Assembly (NCBI GenBank): GCA_023387985.1
Contig: JAEWHC010000009.1
Coordinates: forward strand, 186,001 to 250,000
Source: Bacteroidota bacterium
Lineage (GTDB): Bacteria > Bacteroidota > Bacteroidia > Chitinophagales > Chitinophagaceae
DNA length: 64,000 nt
Reading direction: 5' to 3'
In this document: positions 1-8,514 of the stretch, in pieces
Layout of the letters: every line of letters begins with the position of its first letter
Position numbering within the stretch: position 1 is the stretch's first letter
Translations under genes and position numbers: made by a program
Notes under the pieces: generated by a model
The model's input: the letters and a program-made list of their open reading frames with translations, nothing else
What the model was told of the DNA's origin: nothing
Database searches by the model: none

Positions 1-432
1 AGGTTGCAGCAAAGAATCAGGCGGGCGGGGAGTTCCCATGGGTAACGTCTTTTGCATTTCTTCCCATATCACTTCTTTTTCTGCAGTGGTGATGTATCCG
101 GTGGCCTCGACAAAACGGGCAAATTCGGCATTGGTCACTTCGGTCAGGTCCATGTAAAAACTGTCCACCTTCACCCTATGCTTCGGATATTCATCTGGTG
201 CGGCCTGGTCGTTATCGGCCCCCATTTCAAATGTGCCGGCCGGTATCAATGCCATATTGCTGAAATCCCTTGTGGTGGTTTTTGCAAAAAGAGCATCTTC
301 AGCAAATGGCCGGACGTCCACATTTTCGAAGTCAGGCATGTTTTCCCTGCGCTTTTCTTCCTGGCTTTTGCAGGAAAACAAAAGAATGAAAAGGGAGAAA
401 GCCAATACCAGATGAGCTTGCGTTTTAAACAT
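1..432 (-). CDS. Formylglycine-generating-enzyme-like (SUMF1/FGE-sulfatase domain) lipoprotein, partial
   Basis: The open frame runs off the left edge, so only the first 144 residues are present. Residues 1-21 form a lipoprotein signal with a short hydrophobic core and a lipobox Cys21 (LFSC). From about residue 60 the sequence has the N-terminal signature of the FGE-sulfatase family: IPAGTFEMG, a run of acidic residues, PKHRVKVDSFYMDLTEVTN and then AEFARFVEATGY. Family members either convert an active-site Cys of sulfatases to formylglycine or are diverged relatives, such as gliding-motility lipoproteins. The residues that separate these lie outside the window. Two Cys-type sulfatases at 8921 and 10759 need such a maturase, which makes a role in sulfatase activation possible. 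The family call is firm from the motifs; the activity is inferred. The start is the ATG at 432. Confidence 0.8.
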   Translation of the reverse strand, partial: MFKTQAHLVLAFSLFILLFSCKSQEEKRRENMPDFENVDVRPFAEDALFAKTTTRDFSNMALIPAGTFEMGADNDQAAPDEYPKHRVKVDSFYMDLTEVTNAEFARFVEATGYITTAEKEVIWEEMQKTLPMGTPRPPDSLLQP

Positions 433-493
433 GGGGCAAGGTAAACAATCAGGCGATGTCATGGTTTGACACGAAGAAATATCCGGTATTTTT

Positions 494-2476
494 TTACATA
501 TTCCGCCGGTATTGGCCCCCTACCTCAAACAAGGCCGTTGTAATTTGCCCGAGACTACAAAAACGCACCGTTTCCATCAATTCTTCAAAGAGGTTGCCAT
601 TTTGCAAAGCAGTTTCTTTCAGCCGTTTCAGGGCTTCAGCGCTACGTTCACGGTTGCGTTCGTGAAATCTTTCCAGCGCTTTGATTTGATTCTCCTTTTC
701 AGATTCCGTACTGCGGATTACCTCGGTTGGCAGTATAGTGGGCGAACCATCTTTACTTAAAAATGTATTCACTCCAACCAGTGGAAGCTCGCCGGTATGC
801 TTCTGATGTTCATAATAAATACTTTCTTCCTGGATCTTATTGCGCTGGTACATCCGTTCCATGGCGCCCAATACGCCACCCCTTTCTGCAATGCGGTCAA
901 ACTCGGCAAGCACGGCCTCCTCCACGAGATCAGTAAGTTCTTCAAGGAAAAATGAACCCTGGTTTGGATTTTCATTTTTAGCGGTTCCGAGCTCACGGTT
1001 GATGATGAGCTGAATGGCCATGGCACGGCGCACACTCTCTTCAGTGGGTGTGGTAATGGCTTCATCATAGGCATTGGTGTGCAGGCTGTTGCAATTGTCG
1101 TAAATGGCATACAAGGCTTGCAGGGTAGTGCGGATGTCATTGAAATCAATTTCTTGTGCATGCAGGCTTCGACCGCTGGTCTGAATATGGTATTTCAGCT
1201 TTTGGCTACGCTCATTGCCGTGGTATTTGTATTTGATGGCCTTCGCCCAAATGCGGCGGGCAACCCGTCCGATCACACTGTATTCGGGATCCATGCCGTT
1301 GCTGAAGAAAAAACTGAGATTGGGTGCAAAATCATCGATATGCATGCCGCGGCTGAGGTAATATTCCACATAGGTAAAACCGTTCGCCAGCGTAAATGCA
1401 AGCTGCGTTATGGGGTTAGCCCCGGCTTCCGCAATGTGATAACCACTGATGCTTACACTGTAAAAATTACGGACATCATTGTCAATAAAATACTGTTGTA
1501 CATCGCCCATTAGCTTCAATGCAAACTCTGTGGAGAAGATGCAGGTATTCTGGGCCTGGTCTTCCTTCAGTATGTCGGCCTGCACGGTTCCACGAACCGT
1601 ATTCAGGGCTTTGGCTTTAATTTGATTATAGACATCAGCCGGAAGAACATCCTTGCCGCTAAGACCAAGCAAGCGCAATCCGAGACCATCATTGCCCTCA
1701 GACAGATCACCCTGCAACTGACCTTTTTCGGGAATTACAAATTTGCCGTTCACGCCGAGATAGCGCGGCAGGTCATTAATGGCACCAATGGCTTCTATTT
1801 TTGCGTTGACCTCTTTGCTCAGGCCATTTTCCATAATGTATTTTTCACATTGCTGGTCAATGGCCGCATTCATAAAAAAGGCAAGCATCATGGGCGCAGG
1901 CCCGTTAATGGTCATGCTCACCGATGTCTTGGGATCGCAAAGGTCAAAACCACTATAAAGTTTTTTTGCATCATCCACCGTGGCAACGCTGACGCCACTG
2001 TTGCCGATTTTGCCATAAATGTCCGGTCTGCTGTCCGGGTTCTGACCATAAAGGGTTACGCTGTCGAATGCTGTGCTCAGGCGTTTGGCCGGCTGTCCGA
2101 GGCTGACATAATGGAAACGTTTGTTGGTACGTTCGGGTCCGCCCTCGCCGGCAAACATCCGCGTCGGATCTTCGCCCTCCCGCTTGAGTGGAAAAACCCC
2201 TGCCGTATAGGGAAATGAACCCGGAATGTTTTCCTGTAACTGCCATTTTACAATATCACCCCAGTCCTTGTATTTGGGCAGAACCACTTTGCGGATGGAG
2301 GTTCCGCTCAGACTTTTGTGGGTGAGGGGTTGACTGATCACCCTATCCCTGACGCGGAATTCATACTGATCCGCGTTGTATTTTTCCTGCAGCGACTTCC
2401 AATCTTCCAATAGGTTGTGTACTTCCGGATCGAGTTGCTTTTGCAGGTCCTTGTATAGTTGTTCGATATTGTTCAT
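494..2476 (-). CDS. Acyl-CoA mutase large subunit, IcmF-like, without fused B12 and G-protein domains
   Basis: The 660-residue protein belongs to the adenosylcobalamin-dependent methylmalonyl/isobutyryl-CoA mutase family, which rearranges the carbon skeleton of acyl-CoA esters. Segments such as FPYTAGVFPLKRE (about 88-100), FAGEGGPERTNKRFHYVS (about 108-125), AKRLSTAFDSVTLYG and the C-terminal NKIQEESIYYEHQKHTGE resemble the catalytic barrel of IcmF (isobutyryl-CoA mutase fused) more than classic MutB. Fused IcmF is about 1100 residues, with an N-terminal cobalamin-binding domain and a MeaB-like GTPase. Here the protein starts directly before the catalytic domain, and I see no DxHxxG cobalamin motif in it or nearby. 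It must therefore use a separate B12-binding subunit encoded elsewhere. Substrate is uncertain: isobutyryl-, pivalyl- or methylmalonyl-CoA. No operon partner is visible. Confidence 0.88.
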   Translation of the reverse strand: MNNIEQLYKDLQKQLDPEVHNLLEDWKSLQEKYNADQYEFRVRDRVISQPLTHKSLSGTSIRKVVLPKYKDWGDIVKWQLQENIPGSFPYTAGVFPLKREGEDPTRMFAGEGGPERTNKRFHYVSLGQPAKRLSTAFDSVTLYGQNPDSRPDIYGKIGNSGVSVATVDDAKKLYSGFDLCDPKTSVSMTINGPAPMMLAFFMNAAIDQQCEKYIMENGLSKEVNAKIEAIGAINDLPRYLGVNGKFVIPEKGQLQGDLSEGNDGLGLRLLGLSGKDVLPADVYNQIKAKALNTVRGTVQADILKEDQAQNTCIFSTEFALKLMGDVQQYFIDNDVRNFYSVSISGYHIAEAGANPITQLAFTLANGFTYVEYYLSRGMHIDDFAPNLSFFFSNGMDPEYSVIGRVARRIWAKAIKYKYHGNERSQKLKYHIQTSGRSLHAQEIDFNDIRTTLQALYAIYDNCNSLHTNAYDEAITTPTEESVRRAMAIQLIINRELGTAKNENPNQGSFFLEELTDLVEEAVLAEFDRIAERGGVLGAMERMYQRNKIQEESIYYEHQKHTGELPLVGVNTFLSKDGSPTILPTEVIRSTESEKENQIKALERFHERNRERSAEALKRLKETALQNGNLFEELMETVRFCSLGQITTALFEVGGQYRRNM

Positions 2477-2674
2477 GAGTTTTTCTGGCGAGCGCTGTAA
2501 AAATATGCATTATCCGTATATCACGCGGAGACAGGGAATTCGTGTATTTTACATTTAGCCGTATCGTAACGAACAGGCCGCGTAATTTCCTGCATGCATC
2601 CCGCTTTGCAACTACTCATTTTATTTGGTTAAGATTTTCCCGCGCAACACCTAAATGCGCATCTTTGCACCTCA

Positions 2675-3151
2675 ATGAACCAAATTCTCTTCATGCTGGT
2701 TTTCATTTCTTTCCTGGCAAGTTGTGGCAACCATCATGATACACCGTGGGAAAACCTGCATACTTTGGAACGTTTCCCTGTTGCGGCACCTGATGAGGAA
2801 AGGCATGTAATCTACCTTCAACCTGCTGAATCAGGACTTACCACCGGGGTGGAACTGCTTGCGGGCAAAATGATGGAAGTAGATTGTAATCCACACGGAC
2901 TTGAAGGCGAGATCCATAGCGTAAAAGCAAAAACCCTGTATGTTTACTACCGGTTTGAGACCAATGGCCAGGTTTTCAGCACCCTGATGACCTGCCCGGA
3001 TACTTCCAGGAAAACCAAACTGGTTCCTGCGGCACCACTCGGTATTTTGCATGATTACCGTTACCCGGTAGTAATCTACACGCCCAAAGGCTATGAGATC
3101 CATTACCGCACCGATGCCCATTCAGGATTACGCAAAGCCAAACAGGGATAG
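2675..3151 (+). CDS. Ecotin-like serine protease inhibitor lipoprotein (predicted P1 Leu)
   Basis: The protein is 158 residues with a lipoprotein signal (LASC, Cys17). The rest matches the ecotin fold: VELLAGKMMEVDCNPHGLEGEI (about 59-80) corresponds to the ecotin core strand with the first disulfide Cys, VFSTLMTCPD (about 100-109) to the primary reactive loop, and YPVVIYTPKGYEIHYR to the C-terminal dimer strand. Cys71 and Cys107 should form the conserved disulfide. By alignment with E. coli ecotin (STMMAC, P1 Met84) the P1 residue here is Leu104 and P1' is Met105, which would favour chymotrypsin/elastase-like enzymes. Ecotins inhibit trypsin-fold serine proteases in the periplasm or at the surface. 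The lipid anchor is unusual because E. coli ecotin is soluble. A -7-like CATCTTTG lies at 2660-2667. The paralogue follows 101 bases downstream. Confidence 0.87.
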   Translation: MNQILFMLVFISFLASCGNHHDTPWENLHTLERFPVAAPDEERHVIYLQPAESGLTTGVELLAGKMMEVDCNPHGLEGEIHSVKAKTLYVYYRFETNGQVFSTLMTCPDTSRKTKLVPAAPLGILHDYRYPVVIYTPKGYEIHYRTDAHSGLRKAKQG

Positions 3152-3252
3152 GATTACGGGATTTCCGCAATTGGTTTAACCTTTTCCCAACGCCGACGTC
3201 TGTAATTTGCTGTGTAAATACATCGGGCAATCCCAACTAAAAAAATATAATC

Positions 3253-3738
3253 ATGCGGATAATTACAATCGCATTTATCTCAATATGCTTTGCCGCTTGT
3301 ACCGGCGCAAGCAAAAAAATCGCCCGGGCTGTTCAACAGGAATTAAAACATTATCCTGCTGAACAGGCCGGCCAACAGCGTTTCGTGATTTACCTCCCTC
3401 AAAAAACAGCTGCAGAAGAAAAAGAGTTGTCGGTAGAACTTATTGCCGGCAAAATGATGCAGATCGACTGCAATCAGCATGGGCTGCAGGGCGAAATCCT
3501 GGAGCAGACCATTCCGGGAATGGGCTATGATTATTTTGCTTTGCGAACGGATGGAACGGTATTTTCAACGAAAATGGGATGCCCCGATAACAGCCTGAGG
3601 ACGGAATTTGTATCAGCGCAATCAAAAACAGTTAGCTACAATGCCCGGCTTCCTTTGGTGATTTACACCCCTGCCGGCTATGAACTACATTACCGGATCT
3701 GGAATGCCGGGGTAATTCAAAAAGCTGAACGTCGTTGA
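3253..3738 (+). CDS. Ecotin-like serine protease inhibitor lipoprotein (predicted P1 Lys)
   Basis: This 161-residue protein is a paralogue of the preceding one and closer to typical ecotin. It has a lipobox (FAAC, Cys16), an acidic and Glu/Lys-rich linker, VELIAGKMMQIDCNQHGLQGEI (about 61-82), GMGYDYFAL, the reactive loop VFSTKMGCPD (about 103-112) and the C-terminal LPLVIYTPAGYELHYRIW. Cys73 and Cys110 are the predicted disulfide pair. The reactive-site residue is Lys107 followed by Met108, so trypsin-like proteases are the expected targets. The two genes are in tandem on the same strand, with divergence greatest in linker and reactive loop, which suggests duplication followed by specialisation. 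A TAATTTG element near 3207-3213 could drive this copy separately. The family call rests on motif order and disulfide spacing of 37 residues, as in E. coli ecotin. Confidence 0.9.
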   Translation: MRIITIAFISICFAACTGASKKIARAVQQELKHYPAEQAGQQRFVIYLPQKTAAEEKELSVELIAGKMMQIDCNQHGLQGEILEQTIPGMGYDYFALRTDGTVFSTKMGCPDNSLRTEFVSAQSKTVSYNARLPLVIYTPAGYELHYRIWNAGVIQKAERR

Positions 3739-3788
3739 TTTAAAGGGTAACGGATTCGTCCGGATTTTTTTTTCATCGCAGCAATAAG

Positions 3789-3820
3789 TTGGTGATCAAT
3801 TGGTTTTCCTCCTATATTTG
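3789..3820 (+). promoter_or_regulatory. Bacteroidota-type promoter
   Basis: A perfect -7 element TATATTTG is at 3813-3820 with TTGG at 3789-3792 at about 20 bases spacing, upstream of the membrane protein gene at 3845. This fits the TTTG / TAnnTTTG consensus of primary-sigma promoters in the phylum. Confidence 0.6.
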
Positions 3821-3844
3821 GAAAACATTAACAAACCATAATTT

Positions 3845-4324
3845 ATGAAAAAACTCATCTTATTGCTGTCCGCAGCCATTTTTTCTTTTGGGGCCATTGC
3901 TTCCAACAGCATTGATGCCAATCCCTCCCTGAATGCCAAAAACATGCTTATTCCTATCGGACAATCAGGAGAAACCATTTCCTTAATCCAGCTATCCACC
4001 ATACAAATGGATGAACTGGAAGCCTTGACGGGAACGGAAATGAAATTTATGGATCGTCTGGCATTTAAAGCTGCACAAAAGAAACTGTCAAAAGCCATTG
4101 ACGAAGATGGCAACCTCACCAACAAGAAGCTCGTTAAAAAAATGCAGAATCTTGCCGATGGTGGTTTCCATCTTGGTGGATTTGCCCTGGGCGTTTTACT
4201 GGGATTGATTGGCGTACTGATCGCTTACCTCATTAACACCGGAGATACCGCAGGCCGCAGAAAATGGGCTTGGATCGGATTCGGAGTTCTTGTGGTTGTC
4301 GCACTTCTGGTATCGGTTTTGTAA
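3845..4324 (+). CDS. Secreted/membrane protein with N-terminal signal and two C-terminal TM helices
   Basis: This 159-residue protein is not assigned to a named family. Residues 1-19 are a signal peptide (MKKLILLLSAAIFSFGAIAS). A short polar region then contains IQMDELEALTGTEMKFMDRLAFKAAQKKL, probably helical and amphipathic, followed by a basic stretch around GNLTNKKLVKKM. Two hydrophobic segments follow, at about 113-132 and 141-159, separated by NTGDTAGRRKW, so the protein ends inside or at the membrane. Proteins of this plan are common in Chitinophagaceae and Cytophagales, but I know no function for them. It has its own promoter and terminator and so seems to be monocistronic. Confidence 0.75.
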   Translation: MKKLILLLSAAIFSFGAIASNSIDANPSLNAKNMLIPIGQSGETISLIQLSTIQMDELEALTGTEMKFMDRLAFKAAQKKLSKAIDEDGNLTNKKLVKKMQNLADGGFHLGGFALGVLLGLIGVLIAYLINTGDTAGRRKWAWIGFGVLVVVALLVSVL

Positions 4325-4359
4325 AAAACCACAAAAATTTTCTGTAATTGAATTAAAAA

Positions 4360-4390
4360 AGCGCCTGTTCAGCACAGGCGCTTTTATTTT
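4360..4390. terminator. Rho-independent terminator, probably bidirectional
   Basis: GCGCCTGT (4361-4368) pairs perfectly with ACAGGCGC (4374-4381) around a 5-base loop. T-rich sequence follows on the + strand, and an A-run precedes it, giving T's on the - strand. It lies between the convergent genes ending at 4324 and 4420. Confidence 0.85.
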
Positions 4391-4419
4391 GATAAACTCC
4401 GGCGGTATTGTGGCTTAAG

Positions 4420-6015
4420 TTAACGCACTTCCGCCAGGAATTGCGGTGGGCGGCGGTGCTTCGTCGCTTGTTCATATGCGTAGGCAATAGCAAGCAGTTC
4501 TGCATCCTGCCAGGCATTGTTGAAAAAACTAATTCCCGCGGGCAGCCCATGCACAAAGCCCATGGGTACGGTAATATGCGGAAAGCCGGCACGGGCCGCA
4601 GGGGAAGCAAAATAAAATCCCGTTCCATAGTCGCCATTCACAATATCAATGCAACCGGCTACCCCAGTGGTAATGCCGCAAAAAGCATCCAGTTTTTCAC
4701 TTTCCATGAGATCGGATAGGGATTTGCGGGTCGCCAGCATTTTTTCCAGGGCTTCGGTATATTCCGTTTCCTTCAGGCCTTTTTTTTCTTCGGCGGAAAT
4801 CAGGATTTCCTGCTGGAAATAAGGCATTGTGCGGCCGGCATTTTCTTTATTGAAAGCGATAACCTCCGCCAGGTTTTTAACCGGGGCATTGGCAGTGCTG
4901 AGGTAGTTATTCAGGCCATCTTTAAACTCATAGAGCAAAACCTGGTAGCCCATGCTTCCCGGCAATTCAGCGGCTTTCATTACGTCAACTTCTATTATTT
5001 CCGCACCAAGTGATTTTATAACGTCAATGGATTTGCGAAACAGCGCAGGTACATTTCCTGTACCGGCAATGTGTGATTTTTCCACGCCAATCCGCTTTCC
5101 TTTTAAACCGTCCGGTTTCAGGTAAGCCTTAAAGTGCTGCGGGTATTTGCCCCTGCTTTTCACCGATTCACTATCGGCTTCATCTACACCGGTCAGCGCG
5201 CCGAGGAGAATGGCGGCATCTTCCACCGATCGCGTCATTGGACCGGGTGTATCCTGCGTGAACGAGATCGGGATAATGCCGCTGCGGCTCCACATTCCCA
5301 CTGTGGGCTTGTATCCTACAATGCCGCACATGGATGCGGGAGAAACAATGCTGCCGTTTGTTTCCGTACCAATGGCCGCCACGCAAAGATTGGCTGCCGC
5401 AGCTACTGCGGAACCCGAACTGCTGCCGGATGGATTCCGGCTGATCACATAAGGATTCCGGGTTTGCAATCCGCGGCTGCTCCAGCCACTTGCCGATCTT
5501 GTGGATCGAAAATTGGCCCATTCGCTCAGGTTGGTTTTTCCAAGAAGAACAGCGCCTGCTTCACGAAGCAATTTTACAATAAAAGCATCATGCGATGCAC
5601 GATGACCGAATAAGGCAAGTGAACCCGCAGTGGTCATCATTTTATCGCCGCTGTCAATATTGTCTTTGATCAGCAGGGGTATGCCGTGCAAAGGACCCCG
5701 CAGATTCCCGGCTTTTCTTTCCGCATCCAGTTGTTTTGCAATTTCCAGGACATCGGGATTGATTTCCATGACGGCATTCACTTTCGGTCCGGCCTGGTCA
5801 ACCTCGCGAATGCGTTTCAGATAAGCTTTCACCAATTCAACAGACGTTATCCTTCCTGCCTGCATCTGCTCCTGCAAACCGGAAATGGTTGCTTCATTTA
5901 AGGAAAAAACGGTTGGTGATTTTTTCGATGGTGAGGCGGCTGCGCTTACCACGCCGGCCGCGGCCAGCGAAGCGCCGGTCAATGAACTGTTTCTTAGAAA
6001 TAAACGACGATCCAT
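4420..6015 (-). CDS. Amidase-signature family hydrolase with Tat-type signal
   Basis: This is an amidase-signature (AS) enzyme of about 531 residues, hydrolysing an amide bond in an unknown substrate. The Ser-cisSer-Lys triad is visible: Lys117 in GIPLLIKDNIDS, Ser198 in PSGSSSGSA and Ser222 in GTETNGSIVSP. The glycine/serine-rich AS block spans about 185-240. I chose the ATG at 6015 because it places MDRRLFLRN at the N-terminus, a twin-arginine signal (RRxFL) followed by a hydrophobic stretch. The open frame extends 7 codons upstream, but that would bury the signal. The enzyme should act in the periplasm. It could resemble the Asp/Glu-tRNA amidotransferase A subunit by fold, but the export signal and lone gene argue against that. 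The nearest upstream gene on the strand is the GH123 enzyme. Confidence 0.9.
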   Translation of the reverse strand: MDRRLFLRNSSLTGASLAAAGVVSAAASPSKKSPTVFSLNEATISGLQEQMQAGRITSVELVKAYLKRIREVDQAGPKVNAVMEINPDVLEIAKQLDAERKAGNLRGPLHGIPLLIKDNIDSGDKMMTTAGSLALFGHRASHDAFIVKLLREAGAVLLGKTNLSEWANFRSTRSASGWSSRGLQTRNPYVISRNPSGSSSGSAVAAAANLCVAAIGTETNGSIVSPASMCGIVGYKPTVGMWSRSGIIPISFTQDTPGPMTRSVEDAAILLGALTGVDEADSESVKSRGKYPQHFKAYLKPDGLKGKRIGVEKSHIAGTGNVPALFRKSIDVIKSLGAEIIEVDVMKAAELPGSMGYQVLLYEFKDGLNNYLSTANAPVKNLAEVIAFNKENAGRTMPYFQQEILISAEEKKGLKETEYTEALEKMLATRKSLSDLMESEKLDAFCGITTGVAGCIDIVNGDYGTGFYFASPAARAGFPHITVPMGFVHGLPAGISFFNNAWQDAELLAIAYAYEQATKHRRPPQFLAEVR

Positions 6016-6023
6016 GATGCGGA

Positions 6024-6052
6024 ATTTAAAAGTCAATAGATTTAAAAGTCAA
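6024..6052. repeat. Short direct repeat, ATTTAAAAGTCAA twice
   Basis: Two copies of ATTTAAAAGTCAA start at 6024 and 6040, followed by decayed copies to about 6075. They lie just upstream of the amidase start on its strand. Similar low-complexity tracts occur at 63505-63555 upstream of thiL. Confidence 0.5.
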
Positions 6053-6285
6053 AAGTTTAAAGTTCGAAGTCAATGAAGCGAATTGGCAAACAGCTTCATG
6101 CAATATTCATTGGGCAATGCCTAATATGCACCTGCGAACCGGGATGCAGCAAAGCGACAACGCCCTCCTTTCATTCAGCGCATGCTTCCAACGAATATAT
6201 ACAACCAACCTCTAACAACGATGACCGGATTTGAAATGCTTGCCTATACCGTGGGCTGCCCCACGGAGGGATAAATAAAACCTTT

Positions 6286-7980
6286 TTACCTGCTGTGCTC
6301 CAGAATAAATGCTTTCCCCTTTTCTACCAATGCTTCTGCTGATTTTTCCGCTACATTGTCAACCGTCATTGTTGAAAGGATATCTGCCAAACTGTTCAAA
6401 GCTGTTGTGTTGTTCACTTTTTTCAACCGGGCTTCAATGATCTTCAACTTCTCGTAATCCTGTATCCCTTCAATCATTTTTTCGAAACGTATGGAAGTCC
6501 GTGCCAAAGGATAAACCTGGTACGTATCGCCACCTGACCAGTTTTTAAAACGGCTATCCGTCATTGGATCTTCCGGCCAGCTGTTGAATGCCCAGCGTAA
6601 ATAACCATCGTATCCTTTGGCATAAGCGTACCAGGCAAGGAAAGCGCTTTCGGCAGGGGGTGAAAAAGTGAAACCATTGGGATGGCTTTCCGCGCAGCAG
6701 GTATAAAAAGTGGTTTTAAAGCCTTTGGCCTGCCGGTCCGCGAGCATATCTTCCTTCATCTGGAATTCCATGGCCGGACTGAATTCGAAGAGTTGGTCCT
6801 GTATTTCCACTATGTTGGCACTATTGGCAGCGATGCTTACTTTCCATTTCGGGTTTAATCCTTTTACGAGTGCAAGCACATGCTTCATGGCTTCCAGCGG
6901 GCGTTCATCCATGGCAATCACGGTTTTATCAAACCAGCCTTTCTGCTTTAAGTGTTGTTCGAAGTCTTTCAAAAAAGAGCTCCAGTGCGATGTGTATTCC
7001 GCTGATCCGGGTTTTGCATTCAGGAATGTATCCTGCTTCATGGCTTCATCGTAATATGCAAAATTCAGGCTCCAGGGTACCATGGTATAGCAGTTGATCT
7101 GTTCCCTGATGCCACAGCTCATTACAAAATCCACGTATTGATCAAAGAGGCTGTAATTGTATTCCCAGCTTCCGTTTGCTTTTTTTGTCCATTTTATAAG
7201 CGATGGAAAATCATCATAGGTTTGATGGCCCCAGGGCTCTTCAATAATGCTTGTGGTTACGATTTTTTGCCCGGCTTTTGCCAGCATTTCATAATAGGGT
7301 CCCATGGCCTTGAAATGTGCATCACTCCAAAGCTCCAGATTTTCTACACGGGCAATGGCCGCGGGATGCTGCCAGAGATCGAGGTGATAGGTCCATTCTG
7401 AAGGTTCGGGAAGAGCATTGTCCTGTACTTCAACGCGGTATGGAAGCTTCGTAATCTTTTGGCCATTGGCCAGTTCTACTGTTCCATGGTAAATGCCGGG
7501 TTTTGCTGTAGGCGGAAATTCAATACTCAGCCAGATAGGTTGCAAAACACCTTTTTTAAGTTCAACGTTTTGGCTTGCAAAATTGATCATATCGGCGGCC
7601 ATTGTGTCTTTGTATTCACTTTTATCTGCGGGAGCGCATCCAACAAATCCTCCGGCGTATACGTAACCAACGGTGCCCATTTTAATTTGGCCTACCGGAA
7701 TTTTTCCTGCCGTGCCACTTAGCTCCGTACTGCGGATTGAAACGGAAGAGAGGTCTTTCTTCGCGGCTATAAGCAATTGGGTATGCAGTTTTTCACCTTT
7801 CCATCCGGTGCCTTTCCATGTTTTGGGGAGTTGCGCATTGGCCAGGTCAAAATCCTGCCGGTAACGGGTATTGCTGTTGGCAAACTGCACGACCAGGTCG
7901 GGATCATTTTGACTGAAGCCCGGAACAGAAAATGCAAGAAAAAGGAAGAAGAAACAAAGATGGGTGAATAAATTTCGCAT
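6286..7980 (-). CDS. Glycoside hydrolase family 123-like enzyme (DUF4091 region)
   Basis: This is a 564-residue secreted protein with a signal peptide (cleavage near GFSQ, residue 24). An N-terminal beta-sandwich region (about 30-190) is followed by a (beta/alpha)8-like catalytic part. The Asp-Glu pair Asp358-Glu359 in VIAMDERPLE matches the catalytic pair of GH123 beta-N-acetylgalactosaminidases, which use substrate-assisted catalysis via the 2-acetamido group. The C-terminal part with LRWAFNSWPEDP and DTYQVYPL is typical of GH123/DUF4091 proteins. If so, it would remove GalNAc from glycans, and the sulfatases at 8921 and 10759 would remove sulfates from the same kind of material. The substrate is inferred from the family; other hexosamines are possible. 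Confidence 0.83.
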   Translation of the reverse strand: MRNLFTHLCFFFLFLAFSVPGFSQNDPDLVVQFANSNTRYRQDFDLANAQLPKTWKGTGWKGEKLHTQLLIAAKKDLSSVSIRSTELSGTAGKIPVGQIKMGTVGYVYAGGFVGCAPADKSEYKDTMAADMINFASQNVELKKGVLQPIWLSIEFPPTAKPGIYHGTVELANGQKITKLPYRVEVQDNALPEPSEWTYHLDLWQHPAAIARVENLELWSDAHFKAMGPYYEMLAKAGQKIVTTSIIEEPWGHQTYDDFPSLIKWTKKANGSWEYNYSLFDQYVDFVMSCGIREQINCYTMVPWSLNFAYYDEAMKQDTFLNAKPGSAEYTSHWSSFLKDFEQHLKQKGWFDKTVIAMDERPLEAMKHVLALVKGLNPKWKVSIAANSANIVEIQDQLFEFSPAMEFQMKEDMLADRQAKGFKTTFYTCCAESHPNGFTFSPPAESAFLAWYAYAKGYDGYLRWAFNSWPEDPMTDSRFKNWSGGDTYQVYPLARTSIRFEKMIEGIQDYEKLKIIEARLKKVNNTTALNSLADILSTMTVDNVAEKSAEALVEKGKAFILEHSR

Positions 7981-8247
7981 AGTGGCAAAGGTAACTAAAA
8001 GAGCAGGCTGAGTGTTTATAAAAACAATTCTTAACGGCCTGTGGTGAGCTGACGGGATTAGGCTAAATCGCCGGCTTCACCATGATGTGTAGGACAGTTC
8101 TTAGGCATGAGCCATTTTCAGCAGCATTGTTGTTGCAACAAATGCAGGCATAAATCTTATTTTTCATAAACTAAAATTAGGGTATTATGCCTTTCAACGA
8201 CTGTGCTGTATGCAGGCGCTTCAACAGAGCAGTGTTGCCTGAATTGA

Positions 8248-8277
8248 TTGATGAAAGGACTTATTTTATTATTTTTG
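8248..8277 (+). promoter_or_regulatory. Bacteroidota-type promoter for the small ORF
   Basis: TTG (8248-8250) is followed after 19 bases by TATTTTTG (8270-8277), a perfect TAnnTTTG -7 element. The first gene downstream is the 54-codon frame starting at 8332. Confidence 0.6.
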
Positions 8278-8331
8278 AACACTTCGATCCGCCATTGCCA
8301 CAGCGCCGGGATCTGATCAAAACCAAATCAA

Positions 8332-8496
8332 ATGTCATACGGACTCATTGCCTACGGGCTCATCATTGTTTTTGTTGTTTACATGCTTTACCTGTTCTTC
8401 ATTAAAAGGGATATGAAAAAATTCAAAGCATTTATTTATCCCGGCTTATTTTTTATTGTGGCGTGGGTGGCTATTTACTTCCTTTTTTTAAAATAA
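8332..8496 (+). CDS. Small two-helix membrane protein (54 aa)
   Basis: This ATG-started frame of 54 codons encodes two hydrophobic helices, about 4-24 (GLIAYGLIIVFVVYMLYLFF) and 36-53, separated by a short basic loop (KRDMKKFK). The positive loop suggests both ends face the periplasm. It ends with TAA at 8494-8496. Support for it being a gene comes from the well-placed promoter 55 bases upstream, the clean hydrophobic pattern and the strong terminator 190 bases downstream. No family is recognised. It is too short for homology arguments by eye and could in principle be chance, but a basic loop flanked by two helices of membrane length is hard to get by accident. Confidence 0.62.
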   Translation: MSYGLIAYGLIIVFVVYMLYLFFIKRDMKKFKAFIYPGLFFIVAWVAIYFLFLK

Positions 8497-8514
8497 TTAG
8501 GTTGTGTATCAAAC

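Noticed and set aside
52..444. Plus-strand open frame of 130 codons at the left edge
   Set aside because: It is the antisense shadow of the FGE-like lipoprotein gene, which carries a lipobox and family motifs on the minus strand.
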